Assembly: GCF_943733665.1 (NCBI RefSeq)
Contig: NZ_OX030782.1
Coordinates: forward strand, 5,318,501 to 5,382,500
Direction of reading: 5' to 3'
Length of the DNA: 64,000 nucleotides
From: Aquimarina sp. Aq107
Lineage (GTDB): Bacteria > Bacteroidota > Bacteroidia > Flavobacteriales > Flavobacteriaceae
Shown here: positions 16,278 through 24,747 of the stretch, one piece after another
Layout of the letters: each line of letters starts with the position of its first letter
Position numbering within the stretch: the first letter of the stretch is position 1
The notes under the pieces: generated by a model
The model's input: only the letters and a program-made list of their open reading frames with translations
What the model was told of the DNA's origin: nothing
Databases searched by the model: none
Position numbers and translations under genes: made by a program

Positions 16278-16700
16278 TTATAGATTGGTAATAGTATTTT
16301 TTACCTCAAATTGTATTAGGATAGTATAGAATTCCTTAGAATCTGCTACTGATGTTGATAGGTCGGATGCTGGAATTATATCAGGAAATGACATCAATGT
16401 CCTAATAGCTTCTTTTTCTAATTCTGGAGAAAACCCTTTTACTTGAATATTATTGATTTGACCATCATTTGAAATGTTAAATCTCGTGTAAATACGATTG
16501 AGTCCAGATTGCGCGTATGAAGAGACAGATATAACATCATAATTATTTTTAGCATATTGTTCTATATCTTTACATACACAATGTTTTCTTACACGTTCAA
16601 TAGTTTTGTTTTTACAATTAACTGTTGTAGGATTGTTTTGGGAACACACAAAAAATCCAGTAAAAATCATAATTGTAGTAATAAGAATACACTTTTTCAT
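16278..16700 (-). CDS. Secreted TonB C-terminal-like protein
   Basis: A 140-residue protein with a signal peptide ending near FFVCSQ (about residue 21). The rest resembles the TonB_C part of the M56 protein at 11947-14049: SGLNRIYTRFNI against TGVNRIYVRFKI, followed by a matching helix and a short segment SFPDIIP against SLPKMIP. It has a Cys pair in HCVCKDIEQYA. It stands alone upstream of the M56 operon on the same strand. It may be a periplasmic partner or decoy of the signalling protein; that is inference. Confidence 0.65.
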   Translation of the reverse strand: MKKCILITTIMIFTGFFVCSQNNPTTVNCKNKTIERVRKHCVCKDIEQYAKNNYDVISVSSYAQSGLNRIYTRFNISNDGQINNIQVKGFSPELEKEAIRTLMSFPDIIPASDLSTSVADSKEFYTILIQFEVKNTITNL

Positions 16701-16852
16701 TTCTGGGGGTAGAATAGGTTGATAAAAGTATTTTATTTTCCTACAAATTTAGACCTTGTAATAAGTTTAAGTGTTAATACAACTTTAAGGATTAGATTAA
16801 AAAAGTAATATTACAGTAACAATATACCTTTTTAATAGTCTAATAAATTACA

Positions 16853-17353
16853 ATGGATATAGCATTAGTCATAATAGGGTTTATTTTATGTTTAGTAGGT
16901 ATTATTGGTAGCTTTCTACCAGTATTGCCAGGACCTTTTACTTCTTGGGTAGGTCTTTTGATATTACATTTTACTAAGGTTATCCCTCAAAACTGGACGT
17001 TTCTTGGGATTACATTAGCAATAGCATTAGTAGTTTGGGTACTTGATTATATAGTGCCTGCATGGGGAACCAAACATTTTGGTGGTACCAAGTATGGGAT
17101 GATAGGTAGTTCTGTGGGGCTTATCATAGGATTATTGTTTCTAGGTCCATTAGGGATTATTATAGGGCCTTTTGCGGGAGCATTCATCGGTGAACTTATA
17201 AAAGATAGTAACGATTCTTCTAAAGCCTTAAAAGCAGCTTTTGGTTCTTTTCTTGGTTTTCTTGCTGGTACCTTTGTAAAATTTATAGTATCCGTAGCTT
17301 TTGTGATATTATATATAAATAAGGTTTGGGAGTATTGGGGAGAATTGTTTTAA
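16853..17353 (+). CDS. DUF456 domain-containing membrane protein
   Basis: A 166-residue integral membrane protein with about four hydrophobic segments. The DUF456 marks are clear: IIGSFLPVLPGPFTSWVGLL near residues 19-38, then KYGMIGSSVGLIIGLLFLGPLG and PFAGAFIGEL, glycine-rich helices. The function of the family is unknown; it resembles small exporter-like or glycine-zipper membrane proteins. It stands alone on the plus strand and is followed by a strong terminator at 17366. Confidence 0.92.
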   Translation: MDIALVIIGFILCLVGIIGSFLPVLPGPFTSWVGLLILHFTKVIPQNWTFLGITLAIALVVWVLDYIVPAWGTKHFGGTKYGMIGSSVGLIIGLLFLGPLGIIIGPFAGAFIGELIKDSNDSSKALKAAFGSFLGFLAGTFVKFIVSVAFVILYINKVWEYWGELF

Positions 17354-17365
17354 TTATAAACAATA

Positions 17366-17391
17366 AAAAAGAGCGTCTCCACGCTCTTTTT
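17366..17391 (+). terminator. Rho-independent terminator after the DUF456 gene
   Basis: AAAAAGAGCGT and ACGCTCTTTTT form a perfect 11-bp stem with a CTCC loop, with the T-tract within and after the 3' arm. It begins 13 bases after the stop codon. Confidence 0.9.
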
Positions 17392-17768
17392 CTTCACACA
17401 AATCATCTTAATTTAGGGGCTTATTCTAAAATTAAAACTCACTTTTATAAAAACTTTCATCTTGGGGATAATGAAAGTACTAACTCATTTTCACTTTGTA
17501 AAGATAGTAAAAAAAAACCTTTCTACCAAATTAATTGTGTATTTTGTCTGTTAAAAAATGTATTTTAACAAAAAAATATACATTTTTATTAAATTTAGTA
17601 GGTTTAATACTACAATTGTTAAATTTAACATCATTGTCTCATGATAAGGATGTATTTTTCCTTTTTTGGAATATAAGATATCGTATTACAAGTTTTAAAG
17701 TGGCTTTTATGATTTTATTCCTTCTATTTTGTAGGTTTTAGAAGGACAATAAGTATGTAAATTAAAAA

Positions 17769-17834
17769 AAGCCTCTCCATTTTCAGGAAAAGCTTCTCAT
17801 TGGTTTACTAAACCACCCATGCAAACGGCATGGG
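17769..17834 (-). ncRNA. Candidate small RNA: three consecutive hairpins ending in a terminator
   Basis: Read on the minus strand, stem CCCATGC/GCATGGG (17816-17834), stem TGGTTT/AAACCA (17801-17815) and a wobble-rich stem (17769-17795) follow one another without gap or with a short gap, and the last is followed by a run of T on the minus strand (17764-17770). This lies downstream of the tRNA-Asp terminator. It could be a small RNA or a second, composite terminator of the tRNA transcript. No promoter of its own was recognised and no known RNA family was identified. Confidence 0.3.
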
Positions 17835-17856
17835 ACAACACAACTTCGTTAATTGC

Positions 17857-17888
17857 AAAAAAAAGCTTCAATGTTAGTTGAAGCTTTT
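17857..17888 (-). terminator. Rho-independent terminator of tRNA-Asp
   Basis: AAAAGCTTCAA and TTGAAGCTTTT form an 11-bp stem with a 6-base loop directly after the tRNA gene; on the minus strand eight T residues follow (17857-17864). Confidence 0.88.
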
Positions 17889-17896
17889 GCAATTTG

Positions 17897-17970
17897 CGGT
17901 CTGGACGGGACTCGAACCCGCGACCCCCTGCGTGACAGGCAGGTATTCTAACCAACTGAACTACCAGACC
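17897..17970 (-). tRNA. tRNA-Asp (anticodon GTC)
   Basis: On the minus strand the 74-base gene has acceptor stem GGTCTGG/CCAGACC with discriminator G, anticodon stem-loop CCTGC-CTGTCAC-GCAGG with anticodon GTC, and the T arm CGGGTTCGAGTCCCG. CCA is not encoded. A strong promoter precedes it and a terminator follows directly. Confidence 0.97.
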
Positions 17971-17988
17971 ATTGCCTTATTGCGGATG

Positions 17989-18019
17989 CAAATATACACC
18001 TCATTTTAAAACCCGCAAA
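17989..18019 (-). promoter_or_regulatory. Promoter of tRNA-Asp
   Basis: On the minus strand TTTG (18016-18019) is followed after exactly 19 bases by TATATTTG (17989-17996), a full match to the Bacteroidota TTTG-N19-TAnnTTTG consensus, 18 bases before the tRNA 5' end. This is the cleanest promoter in the window. Confidence 0.85.
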
Positions 18020-18056
18020 TGTTTTTTCAACTTTTTTTAGTTTATTTTTTGTCGAT

Positions 18057-18989
18057 TTATACAAATTTCTGCCTTTCAACAAGATATGTTGTGAGAATTT
18101 TGTCAAAATCTTTTGTAATATCAGCTTCTACATATTTTATTTTATACTGTGAACATTTTAACTTGAGTTCATAAAAATAAGATGCGACTGCTTTTTGATA
18201 ATTTTCTTTAATATTATCTGCATATAAATTTACGTGCTCACCAGTCTCTACATCTATAAATCTGGTAGGACGATTATTAAAATCAAAGTTTAGCTCCTTA
18301 GTGCTATCAAAGGTATGGAACAGCACTACTTCGTGTTTGTTATATTTAAGATGTCTTAAGGCTTCAAATAATTTTTCGGGACTTGACGTGGCCTGCAACA
18401 TGTCTGTAAATAAGAAAATCAAAGATCTACGATGGATTTTTTCTGCAATTTGATGTAAAAAAGTATAGGTATCGGTATTTTTTGAAGTTGGAGTAGAAGT
18501 TACAATTTGACTTAACTTGCTCAGAAGCATTTGATGATGCCTCTCGCTACCTTTTTCTTGAGAATAATAATCATAAGTATCACTGTAAATACTTAATCCA
18601 ATAGCATCACGTTGTTTTTTGAGTATATTCATTAAACAAGCAGTTGCCAGTACCGAAAAACTAACTTTATTTAGCGATCCTAAATGATGTTCTTTAATCT
18701 CTGGATAATGCATTGAAGAAGAATTATCAATAATAATATGACATCTTAAGTTGGTCTCTTCTTCATACCTTTTAGTAAATAATTTATCTGTTTTCGCATA
18801 TAGTTTCCAATCTATGTGCTTTGTACTTTCTCCGTTATTGTATACTTTATGTTCTGCAAATTCCGCAGAGAATCCATGAAAAGGACTTTTATGCATTCCA
18901 GAAATAAAACCTTCTACCACTTGTTTAGCTAAAAGTTCAAGATTAGTAAAACCTCCGGTTTTGTTAATTTCATTTTGGATATTCATCAT
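18057..18989 (-). CDS. DUF58 domain-containing protein
   Basis: A 310-residue protein of the DUF58 family (von Willebrand A-like). The marks are the GxxSPFHGFSAEFAEHKVY segment near residue 35, HIDWKLYAKTDKLFTKRYEEE, and the MIDAS-like DNSSSM at about residue 90. DUF58 proteins usually act with MoxR AAA+ ATPases and BatA-type proteins in chaperone or stress functions. No MoxR gene is in the nearby sequence, so here it appears alone. Two adjacent ATG codons are possible starts; the longer is given. Confidence 0.9.
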   Translation of the reverse strand: MMNIQNEINKTGGFTNLELLAKQVVEGFISGMHKSPFHGFSAEFAEHKVYNNGESTKHIDWKLYAKTDKLFTKRYEEETNLRCHIIIDNSSSMHYPEIKEHHLGSLNKVSFSVLATACLMNILKKQRDAIGLSIYSDTYDYYSQEKGSERHHQMLLSKLSQIVTSTPTSKNTDTYTFLHQIAEKIHRRSLIFLFTDMLQATSSPEKLFEALRHLKYNKHEVVLFHTFDSTKELNFDFNNRPTRFIDVETGEHVNLYADNIKENYQKAVASYFYELKLKCSQYKIKYVEADITKDFDKILTTYLVERQKFV

Positions 18990-19050
18990 CCCCCGCTTTT
19001 ATTAAGAGTATTTGTTTTTAATAATTCAAACAATATACGGATACTAATTT

Positions 19051-19103
19051 ATTTTCTATAAAAAAAGGGTAGACAATCCGTCTACCCTTTTTTTATAGAA
19101 AAT
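19051..19103 (-). terminator. Long perfect terminator hairpin after trxA
   Basis: A perfect 24-bp inverted repeat (19051-19074 with 19080-19103) and 5-base loop. The GC part GGGTAGAC is flanked by runs of seven A/T, so it can stop transcription from either side. It begins 8 bases after the trxA stop. Confidence 0.9.
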
Positions 19104-19111
19104 ATACTTTC

Positions 19112-19429
19112 TTAGATTAAAGAATCTAAAGCTTCTGCATAAACATTCTTAGGAGAAACACCTACTTGGCGACCAACTACTTCTCCATTTTGAAAAACTA
19201 ATACAGTTGGGATATTTCTTACTCCATATTTTGCAGCAAATTCTTGATTTGCATCTACATCTACTTTACCTACTACTGCTTTTCCATCATACTCTTCGCT
19301 GATTTGTTCGATGATAGGACCTACCATTCTACAAGGACCACACCATGCTGCCCAAAAATCAACTAATACCGGTTTATCACTCTTAAGTACTACTTCATCA
19401 AAAGTAGCATCTGTTATTTCTAATGCCAT
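19112..19429 (-). CDS. trxA: Thioredoxin
   Basis: A 105-residue thioredoxin with the redox motif WCGPC (residues 29-33), the cis-proline region RNIPTVLVF and a lysine/aspartate pair in VLVDFWAAWCGPCRM. It reduces disulfides in cytosolic proteins such as ribonucleotide reductase. Full length and normal for the family. A candidate -7 box TAATTTTG is at 19470-19477 on the minus strand, and a long terminator follows the gene. Confidence 0.97.
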   Translation of the reverse strand: MALEITDATFDEVVLKSDKPVLVDFWAAWCGPCRMVGPIIEQISEEYDGKAVVGKVDVDANQEFAAKYGVRNIPTVLVFQNGEVVGRQVGVSPKNVYAEALDSLI

Positions 19430-19469
19430 AGTTATTTATTGTTTAAATTTTTATTCATTTTTAATTTCA

Positions 19470-19477
19470 CAAAATTA
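19470..19477 (-). promoter_or_regulatory. Candidate -7 box of trxA
   Basis: On the minus strand the site reads TAATTTTG, matching TAnnTTTG, about 40 bases before the trxA ATG. A TTTG lies upstream but with only 14 bases of spacing. Confidence 0.45.
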
Positions 19478-19608
19478 GTCAATAATTCTCCCAAAGCTTA
19501 CAGTCATAATATTAGTTTTGACTATAGGGGTATTGAATTTGCTGATACCCAAATATACTATTAAATTATTCTGACTTTAATAATTGTTTTTATTCTTTTA
19601 TTTACTGG

Positions 19609-20837
19609 TTAATTATTCTTTAGGTTATAGATGCCTATAAGATGTGTTCTAACATCAACAGAAATTTCTTCATTTTTTGAAATCTGTATCTTCATCGTTT
19701 TGCTTTTTACTAAAGGCATATGACATTGGATACAGTTATTCCCCATTTTTTTAATTTCATTTTTATCACCAGAACAATTGATTGGTTTTGATAACGATGT
19801 ATGGCAATCCATATATTTCTGATTAAATGAAGAGATGTTTCCTCTTTCCTTTTTATGAGGATTATGGCAGGTAGTACAATCAAGAAAATTGCTATTTGTA
19901 AAACATTTACTTGCTTTTAGTAAACCGTATTGATTTCCATGTACATCAAGGTTTTTTAAACTGGACTCATCGTAATCAGGAAATGAAAATTTCTTTAATG
20001 TATCTCCAATTGCAAAAGAAAATGCACGTTCTGTAGTTTCTGTTCTCAATCCAGAATGACATAGCGCACATGCATCTAATCTTTGCTGCCGTGATAAAGA
20101 ACCGTATTGTATAATATGTTTAGCAATTTTGTCCGTAGGGTTTTGTTTATGATATACCACGTGTTTTTTTACAGGGCCGTGACATCTTTGACAATCAATA
20201 CCATAAATTAAGTTCTCTTTGTGAAATTGATTGCTGTTTTTGTCTCCCGTAATATTTTGCGCGTATGTAGTGTGACATTCTAAACAACGTTCTAATACGG
20301 GTCTTGCTGGAGCTAGTTGATCTGGAGCTCCAGGGCTATTAATCCAACTATCCGTGGGAGTAAAATAAGATGCCTGTAGTTGCAATAAATTATTGTTATT
20401 CCACATTAAATATGATTGTCCTTTGGTTCCTGAGCCTACCACAATATCCATTTTGGCGGAGTAAAAAGGAGTGTTTTGATTATTAAATACAGGTTCTTGA
20501 TAAAACCCAGAATCCTTTTTAGTAAAATTAAAAGTGACCTTGTCGTTTAGATTTAGTGTGTTTTTATTTTGTCAAAACTACCTTTAATAGTGGTTTCATT
20601 TGCAGGTTGCAAAGAATTGAAATGTGCAGTTTTATAATGATCTTCAACTATTTGAGCGTGGCATTCTACACAAGTAGCAGAGTCTATAAAATCCATTCCG
20701 TTGATATGAGTAGCAATCGGAGTAATGGCGATATATTCACTAGTGTTATCTGACTTTTTTATATAAAAAGCGAAATAGCTGATCATACCCACAATAATAG
20801 TAATTATACTAGCTATGTATAAAGTACGTTTTTTCAT
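19609..20837 (-). pseudogene. Multiheme c-type cytochrome, interrupted by one frameshift
   Basis: Two reading frames belong to one protein. The first (start 20837, stop at 20553) has an N-terminal membrane anchor and the heme site CVECH. The second (to 19609) has CLECH, CQRCH, CALCH, CTTCH and CIQCH: six CxxCH sites in total. In the gap the second frame reads on without a stop as NKNTLNLNDKVTF, directly joining GSFDK of the first. One missing A in the A-rich run (plus-strand T tracts 20561-20570) explains the break; the repaired protein is 409 residues. It would be a membrane-anchored periplasmic electron-transfer protein. Sequencing error, real decay and frameshifting cannot be separated here. 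It lies 49 bases after the TPR/LuxR regulator. Confidence 0.82.
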
Positions 20838-20886
20838 GAAATTTTAGAATCTATTACAAGATAGGGTAATTTAATGTTTAATAACT

Positions 20887-22767
20887 TCATAAGCTGTTCA
20901 AGAATTGATATAGATCCGTTTCTTTGTCTAAATTCAGTTTCTTTTTTAAACGATATTTTGATTTTAATACACTATCTGGTAAAACGTTGAGCATAGTAGC
21001 TATTTCTTTGGTAGTAAGATTCATTCTTAAAAAAGAAGCTAGTCGTATTTCTTTCTCAGAAATTTCCGCGTAGATTGACCTGAGTTTATTATCAAAGTTG
21101 TTATGCACATCTGCGAAATAAGATTTAAACACTTCCCAATCTTTGTCTTCTGCGCTTTCTTTTTTTAATAATAATACCAAACGTCTGAATTCTACTTTAA
21201 AAAGTTCTGGTGAATTTTTAATACGTTCTAGGTTTTCTTTTAATTCCTGAATAAAGCTGTTTTTTTGCACTAAGTGTAGCGTTTGCGAAGTAAGCTCTTT
21301 CTTTTTAAATTCGATTTCTTGTTTGTAAATTTCTTCTTGTTTTTCGCGCTCTATTTTGTTCTTTTTTATTCGTTGTTTGAATCCGAAGAATAGTAATCCA
21401 GAGACAGCTATAAACGAGATCATTCCTCCAGCATATAATGTTTTACGAAGATTGCTGATTTCTACCTGTTGGTTTAGGTTTTTTATTTCTTCTTTTTGCA
21501 AAGCAATCGCAGCTTCTTTTTTTTCGGTTTCATATATAATCTTGAGTTCCTCTATCTGCTGTGACTTTTTAGTATTGAATATGGTATCACTTATTGTTTT
21601 TAAATTTTTAAAATCACTTAATGAATTTTTAAAATCCCCAAGCTTTTCATAGGATTCTGATCTATTAAAATAGCCTATTTGTAGGTTTCCTTTTACACCG
21701 ATTTCTGTAGCTAGTTTTATAGATTTATTTAAAAAAGCCTTTGCTTTAATCGGATTATTTATAGAATTATATGTTTTACCCAGATCATTTAATACTTCAA
21801 TAATTTTATTTTTATTATCTGTTTTTTGTAATATAGATAAACTTTGATCAAGATAGGTAATTGCTTTTTTGTATTGTTTTATTCCTGTATGGGCTTTTCC
21901 AAGATTATTCAAAATTGTAGCTTCTAAGGTAGTTACTCCCATTTCCCTAGAAATAGGTAAACCTTTGTTTAGGTATTTAATTGCATTTTCATAATCTTTT
22001 AGATAAAAATATGAGTTGCCAATATCATTTAATGCTTGAGATTCGTATAATCTGTCGTTTTTTTCTTTGTAAATAGTAAGTGCTTGCTTATTATATTCTA
22101 TGGATTTATCATAGTTTTTTAAGTAAGCCTCTATACTGGCTAAATGATTTAAAGCATCAGCTTTTCTAATTTCATCATTAATTTGCTCAAATATTCGTAA
22201 ACCTTTTAAGGTTTCTCTTAGTGCTATATTATAATTTCCTTGATATAAATTTATTGAGCCTATAAAATCGTAAGACATACCTAGTCCCGAAGAGTCGTTT
22301 AATTTGGTTGTATAAATTTTAATGTTTTCATTCAAAAGTTCAATTGCCTTTTGATAGTTTCCAGAAGAGTATTCTAAAATTGCAATTCCGTGATTTACAC
22401 CGGTTATGCCATCAAAATTTTGATTCTGATCATATATTTTGAGAGATTTTAAGTAAAATGTTTTTGAAGAGTCAACCTTATCGGTATTACTATAATATAC
22501 AGCTAAATTGTTAAGAGCTTTAGCTATTCCTTTAGAGAAATCAATTTTTTTTGAAAGCTCCAATTGTTCTAGTGCATATTTTTTTGCTTTTTCCTGATTA
22601 TTATAGAGGAAGTGGTTAAATAATAAATTAATTGTAATTGCTTTGACTGAATCATCCTTATGCGAGTGATATGCTTTTAGCAAACTATCTAATTTTTTAT
22701 CATTTTGACTGTATATATTTTGAAGACTAAAAAGAAATATGAATAGAATGAAAGTAGAGAACTTCAT
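20887..22767 (-). CDS. TPR sensor protein with C-terminal LuxR-like helix-turn-helix
   Basis: A 626-residue protein: signal peptide (to about residue 20), around ten TPR units (about 30-420), one membrane helix (about 447-467, LYAGGMISFIAVSGLLFFGF), a coiled coil, and a C-terminal helix-turn-helix with LTTKEIATMLNVLPDSVLKSKYRLKKKL. This is a common Bacteroidota one-protein regulator: periplasmic TPRs sense, the cytoplasmic HTH binds DNA. The order with the cytochrome gene 49 bases downstream suggests co-expression. The ligand is unknown. Confidence 0.85.
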   Translation of the reverse strand: MKFSTFILFIFLFSLQNIYSQNDKKLDSLLKAYHSHKDDSVKAITINLLFNHFLYNNQEKAKKYALEQLELSKKIDFSKGIAKALNNLAVYYSNTDKVDSSKTFYLKSLKIYDQNQNFDGITGVNHGIAILEYSSGNYQKAIELLNENIKIYTTKLNDSSGLGMSYDFIGSINLYQGNYNIALRETLKGLRIFEQINDEIRKADALNHLASIEAYLKNYDKSIEYNKQALTIYKEKNDRLYESQALNDIGNSYFYLKDYENAIKYLNKGLPISREMGVTTLEATILNNLGKAHTGIKQYKKAITYLDQSLSILQKTDNKNKIIEVLNDLGKTYNSINNPIKAKAFLNKSIKLATEIGVKGNLQIGYFNRSESYEKLGDFKNSLSDFKNLKTISDTIFNTKKSQQIEELKIIYETEKKEAAIALQKEEIKNLNQQVEISNLRKTLYAGGMISFIAVSGLLFFGFKQRIKKNKIEREKQEEIYKQEIEFKKKELTSQTLHLVQKNSFIQELKENLERIKNSPELFKVEFRRLVLLLKKESAEDKDWEVFKSYFADVHNNFDNKLRSIYAEISEKEIRLASFLRMNLTTKEIATMLNVLPDSVLKSKYRLKKKLNLDKETDLYQFLNSL

Positions 22768-23077
22768 GAAAATGATTATTTAGTTTCCATCTAAGTTAGG
22801 AAATAATTAATGGAATAAGATGGTTCCGTCCATTTAGAAAACAGATGTTTTTTTCATTAAAAGGCTCTTAAAATCGATTTTCTTTTTTATTACGAATCGC
22901 GTAAGCCATTGAAAACATTAGAGAATATTTACGGTAAACTTACAATTAGGTAAAGGGTTATAAATTTTTGTAACTCATTAATTTTTAATAAGTGTCCATA
23001 CTTTGTCCATCCCAAAAATTAGGCTTCAGCTGCGTTTTCAGATAGTTTTGACTCGTTGAATCATTAAAACATAAATC
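22768..23077. other. Divergent intergenic region upstream of the cytolysin gene
   Basis: No gene is seen in these 310 bases between the divergent TPR regulator and cytolysin genes. A candidate -7 box for the cytolysin is at 23043-23050. No other clear structure is visible. Confidence 0.6.
23043..23050 (+). promoter_or_regulatory. Candidate -7 box of the cytolysin gene
   Basis: TAGTTTTG matches TAnnTTTG and lies 27 bases before the ATG. The -33 element is not clear. Confidence 0.45.
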
Positions 23078-24628
23078 ATGAAAACTTCAATTTTAAAAAT
23101 GCCCCAAGCATTTATTTTAATTTGTATTATATCTACATTAATAGCCTGCAGTTCTTGTAGTAAAGATGAAGATCCTATTCCTACAGAACCTACAAATCCT
23201 GAAGCCAATACTATCAATGATTTTATTAATAATCTTGACTATGATGCTAACCAGTTATTAGGTGTAGAAGAGACAGGTGGTGAGGCGTTATTAAAAACGG
23301 CAGGAGAAACTAGTACTGATGAATCATATGATTCTGGAGTGGAAACAACTTGTGTACGTGTGGATTATAACCTTAAAGCCAATTTTGAAGATGTTGCTAT
23401 TTTGAGACCTACAAATGGTATCATATGGCCAGGTGCTTTAGTGATAGGGAATCAGACGATGAGAGACGGTTTGCCTGAAGCATTTACGTTAGGGAGGGCA
23501 CCTATGACTATTCGATTGGATTTACCAGGTATTGGTGAGGCCGGAAATATTGGAGTAGAGGACCCTAGAAATTCTAATGTGCAATCTAAGATCGATGAAG
23601 CATTAGAATATTGGAATGCTAATGCGTATCAAGAAGGGTATGTAAATGCTTCTAATTCTTCGTATTCGGCAAGTACATCCTATAACTCTAAACAAATGAG
23701 CTTAGAAGTAGGGATGAATACCGAATGGGCAACAGGAGATGTTTCAGCTCAGTTTAATTACGAAACCACATCTACAAGAAGAGTTGCTATTATGGTGTTT
23801 AAACAAGTTTTTTATACAATAACTATGGATACACCGGATAATCCATCAGATGTTTTTGGAGCAGATGTACCATTAACACAAATTGAGAATGCATTTAATT
23901 CTAATACGCCGCCAGCATATGTACATTCGGTAAATTATGGTAGGATTATTATGTTTAGAATGGAAACCACTGCCGAAGCTACAGAATCCGAGTTAACGGG
24001 AGCTTTTAATTATGCAAGTGGAGTAACGAATGCATCAGGAGATGTAGAAGCTAAGTATAAAGAAATATTGAATGAATCCAATATCACTACAGTAACTATT
24101 GGAGGAAACGCTGCGGTAGCTTCTGAAGCAGTATCCGCACAAAATTTTGGAGATTTACAGTCTATTATCAAAGGAGAAAATGCAGTGTATAGCAGAAATA
24201 ATCCTGGGGTGCCTATTGCGTACACTATACGATTTTTAAAAGATAATAGTTTGGCAAAAATGGGATATACTACAGATTACGTAGCATTAAATTGCACTAC
24301 CGCTATGCGTGAACATAATCGAATAGTATTTAAGAATAGAGTAGTAGATAACTTCAGAATAGGAATTGAATATAAAATTAAAGATGGAACTAGTGTTCCT
24401 TATTCGCAAATTGTTTGGGTAGAGAATAAAGTAGATGGAGAGAATACTACAATTACTCCACCAGACGGTGCTTACGATATCTTTTATTATATCGACCGAG
24501 CAAAAGCGGGTACTGGTTATGAAAATAAATGGACAGATAACATTGGAGGATATGTACATGATTATGAAGATTGTTTTGAATCTTATCGAGAGCCTTGGTT
24601 AGAAGTAAAAGTAAGAACCTGTCAATAA
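23078..24628 (+). CDS. Cholesterol-dependent cytolysin-like (thiol-activated cytolysin family) lipoprotein
   Basis: A 516-residue lipoprotein (lipobox LIAC, Cys24), followed by acidic SKDEDP, a likely surface-export signal. The core matches thiol-activated cytolysins: IIWPGALVIGNQTM near residue 120, RAPMTIRLDLPG, FKQVFYTITMDTPDNPSDVF, and PPAYVHSVNYGRIIMFRMETT. These are domains 1-3, which form the pore. The C-terminal quarter (about 420-516) lacks the tryptophan-rich undecapeptide that binds cholesterol, as in the CDC-like proteins of Bacteroidota. It may attack bacterial or eukaryotic membranes, often with a partner. A relic of a second copy appears to lie downstream (25313-25336). A sigma-factor relic separates the two. 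Confidence 0.85.
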   Translation: MKTSILKMPQAFILICIISTLIACSSCSKDEDPIPTEPTNPEANTINDFINNLDYDANQLLGVEETGGEALLKTAGETSTDESYDSGVETTCVRVDYNLKANFEDVAILRPTNGIIWPGALVIGNQTMRDGLPEAFTLGRAPMTIRLDLPGIGEAGNIGVEDPRNSNVQSKIDEALEYWNANAYQEGYVNASNSSYSASTSYNSKQMSLEVGMNTEWATGDVSAQFNYETTSTRRVAIMVFKQVFYTITMDTPDNPSDVFGADVPLTQIENAFNSNTPPAYVHSVNYGRIIMFRMETTAEATESELTGAFNYASGVTNASGDVEAKYKEILNESNITTVTIGGNAAVASEAVSAQNFGDLQSIIKGENAVYSRNNPGVPIAYTIRFLKDNSLAKMGYTTDYVALNCTTAMREHNRIVFKNRVVDNFRIGIEYKIKDGTSVPYSQIVWVENKVDGENTTITPPDGAYDIFYYIDRAKAGTGYENKWTDNIGGYVHDYEDCFESYREPWLEVKVRTCQ

Positions 24629-24695
24629 AAAATAGTATTATCTCTTTGCAAAGTTGGTGTCTAAAGTTGTAGTTCAACAACTTGATACCGGTTTT
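24620..24695 (+). repeat. Terminator-region repeat, copy 1
   Basis: A 76-bp segment that begins in the last two sense codons of the cytolysin (TGT CAA TAA) and contains a long imperfect hairpin. It matches copy 2 at 25328-25403 with six substitutions and no gap. The hairpin of this copy is weakened by changes that produce G-T pairs, and its T-tract is shorter, so termination may leak into the sigma factor. Confidence 0.9.
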
Positions 24696-24747
24696 AATAC
24701 CCTTCTATTTTAATTATTTCAAATCAATTACAAAGTATAAGATATTT

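Larger units (their letters stand above)
17354..17896. other. Intergenic region with terminators and hairpin cluster
   Basis: No credible gene is seen in these 543 bases; short ORFs here have no family features. The region holds the DUF456 terminator (17366-17391), a minus-strand hairpin cluster (17769-17834) and the tRNA-Asp terminator (17857-17888). The segment 17400-17760 is AT-rich and holds nothing I recognise. Confidence 0.6.

Noticed and set aside
17326..17741. Short plus-strand open frames after the DUF456 gene
   Set aside because: They span a strong terminator and AT-rich space and have no recognisable protein features.
24287..24680. Reverse-strand frames over the cytolysin 3' end
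   Set aside because: Shadows of the coding strand; no start context or family features.
24682..24747. TTG start extending the sigma factor N-terminus
   Set aside because: It lies inside the terminator repeat and adds unrelated residues; the ATG at 24748 gives the usual start.
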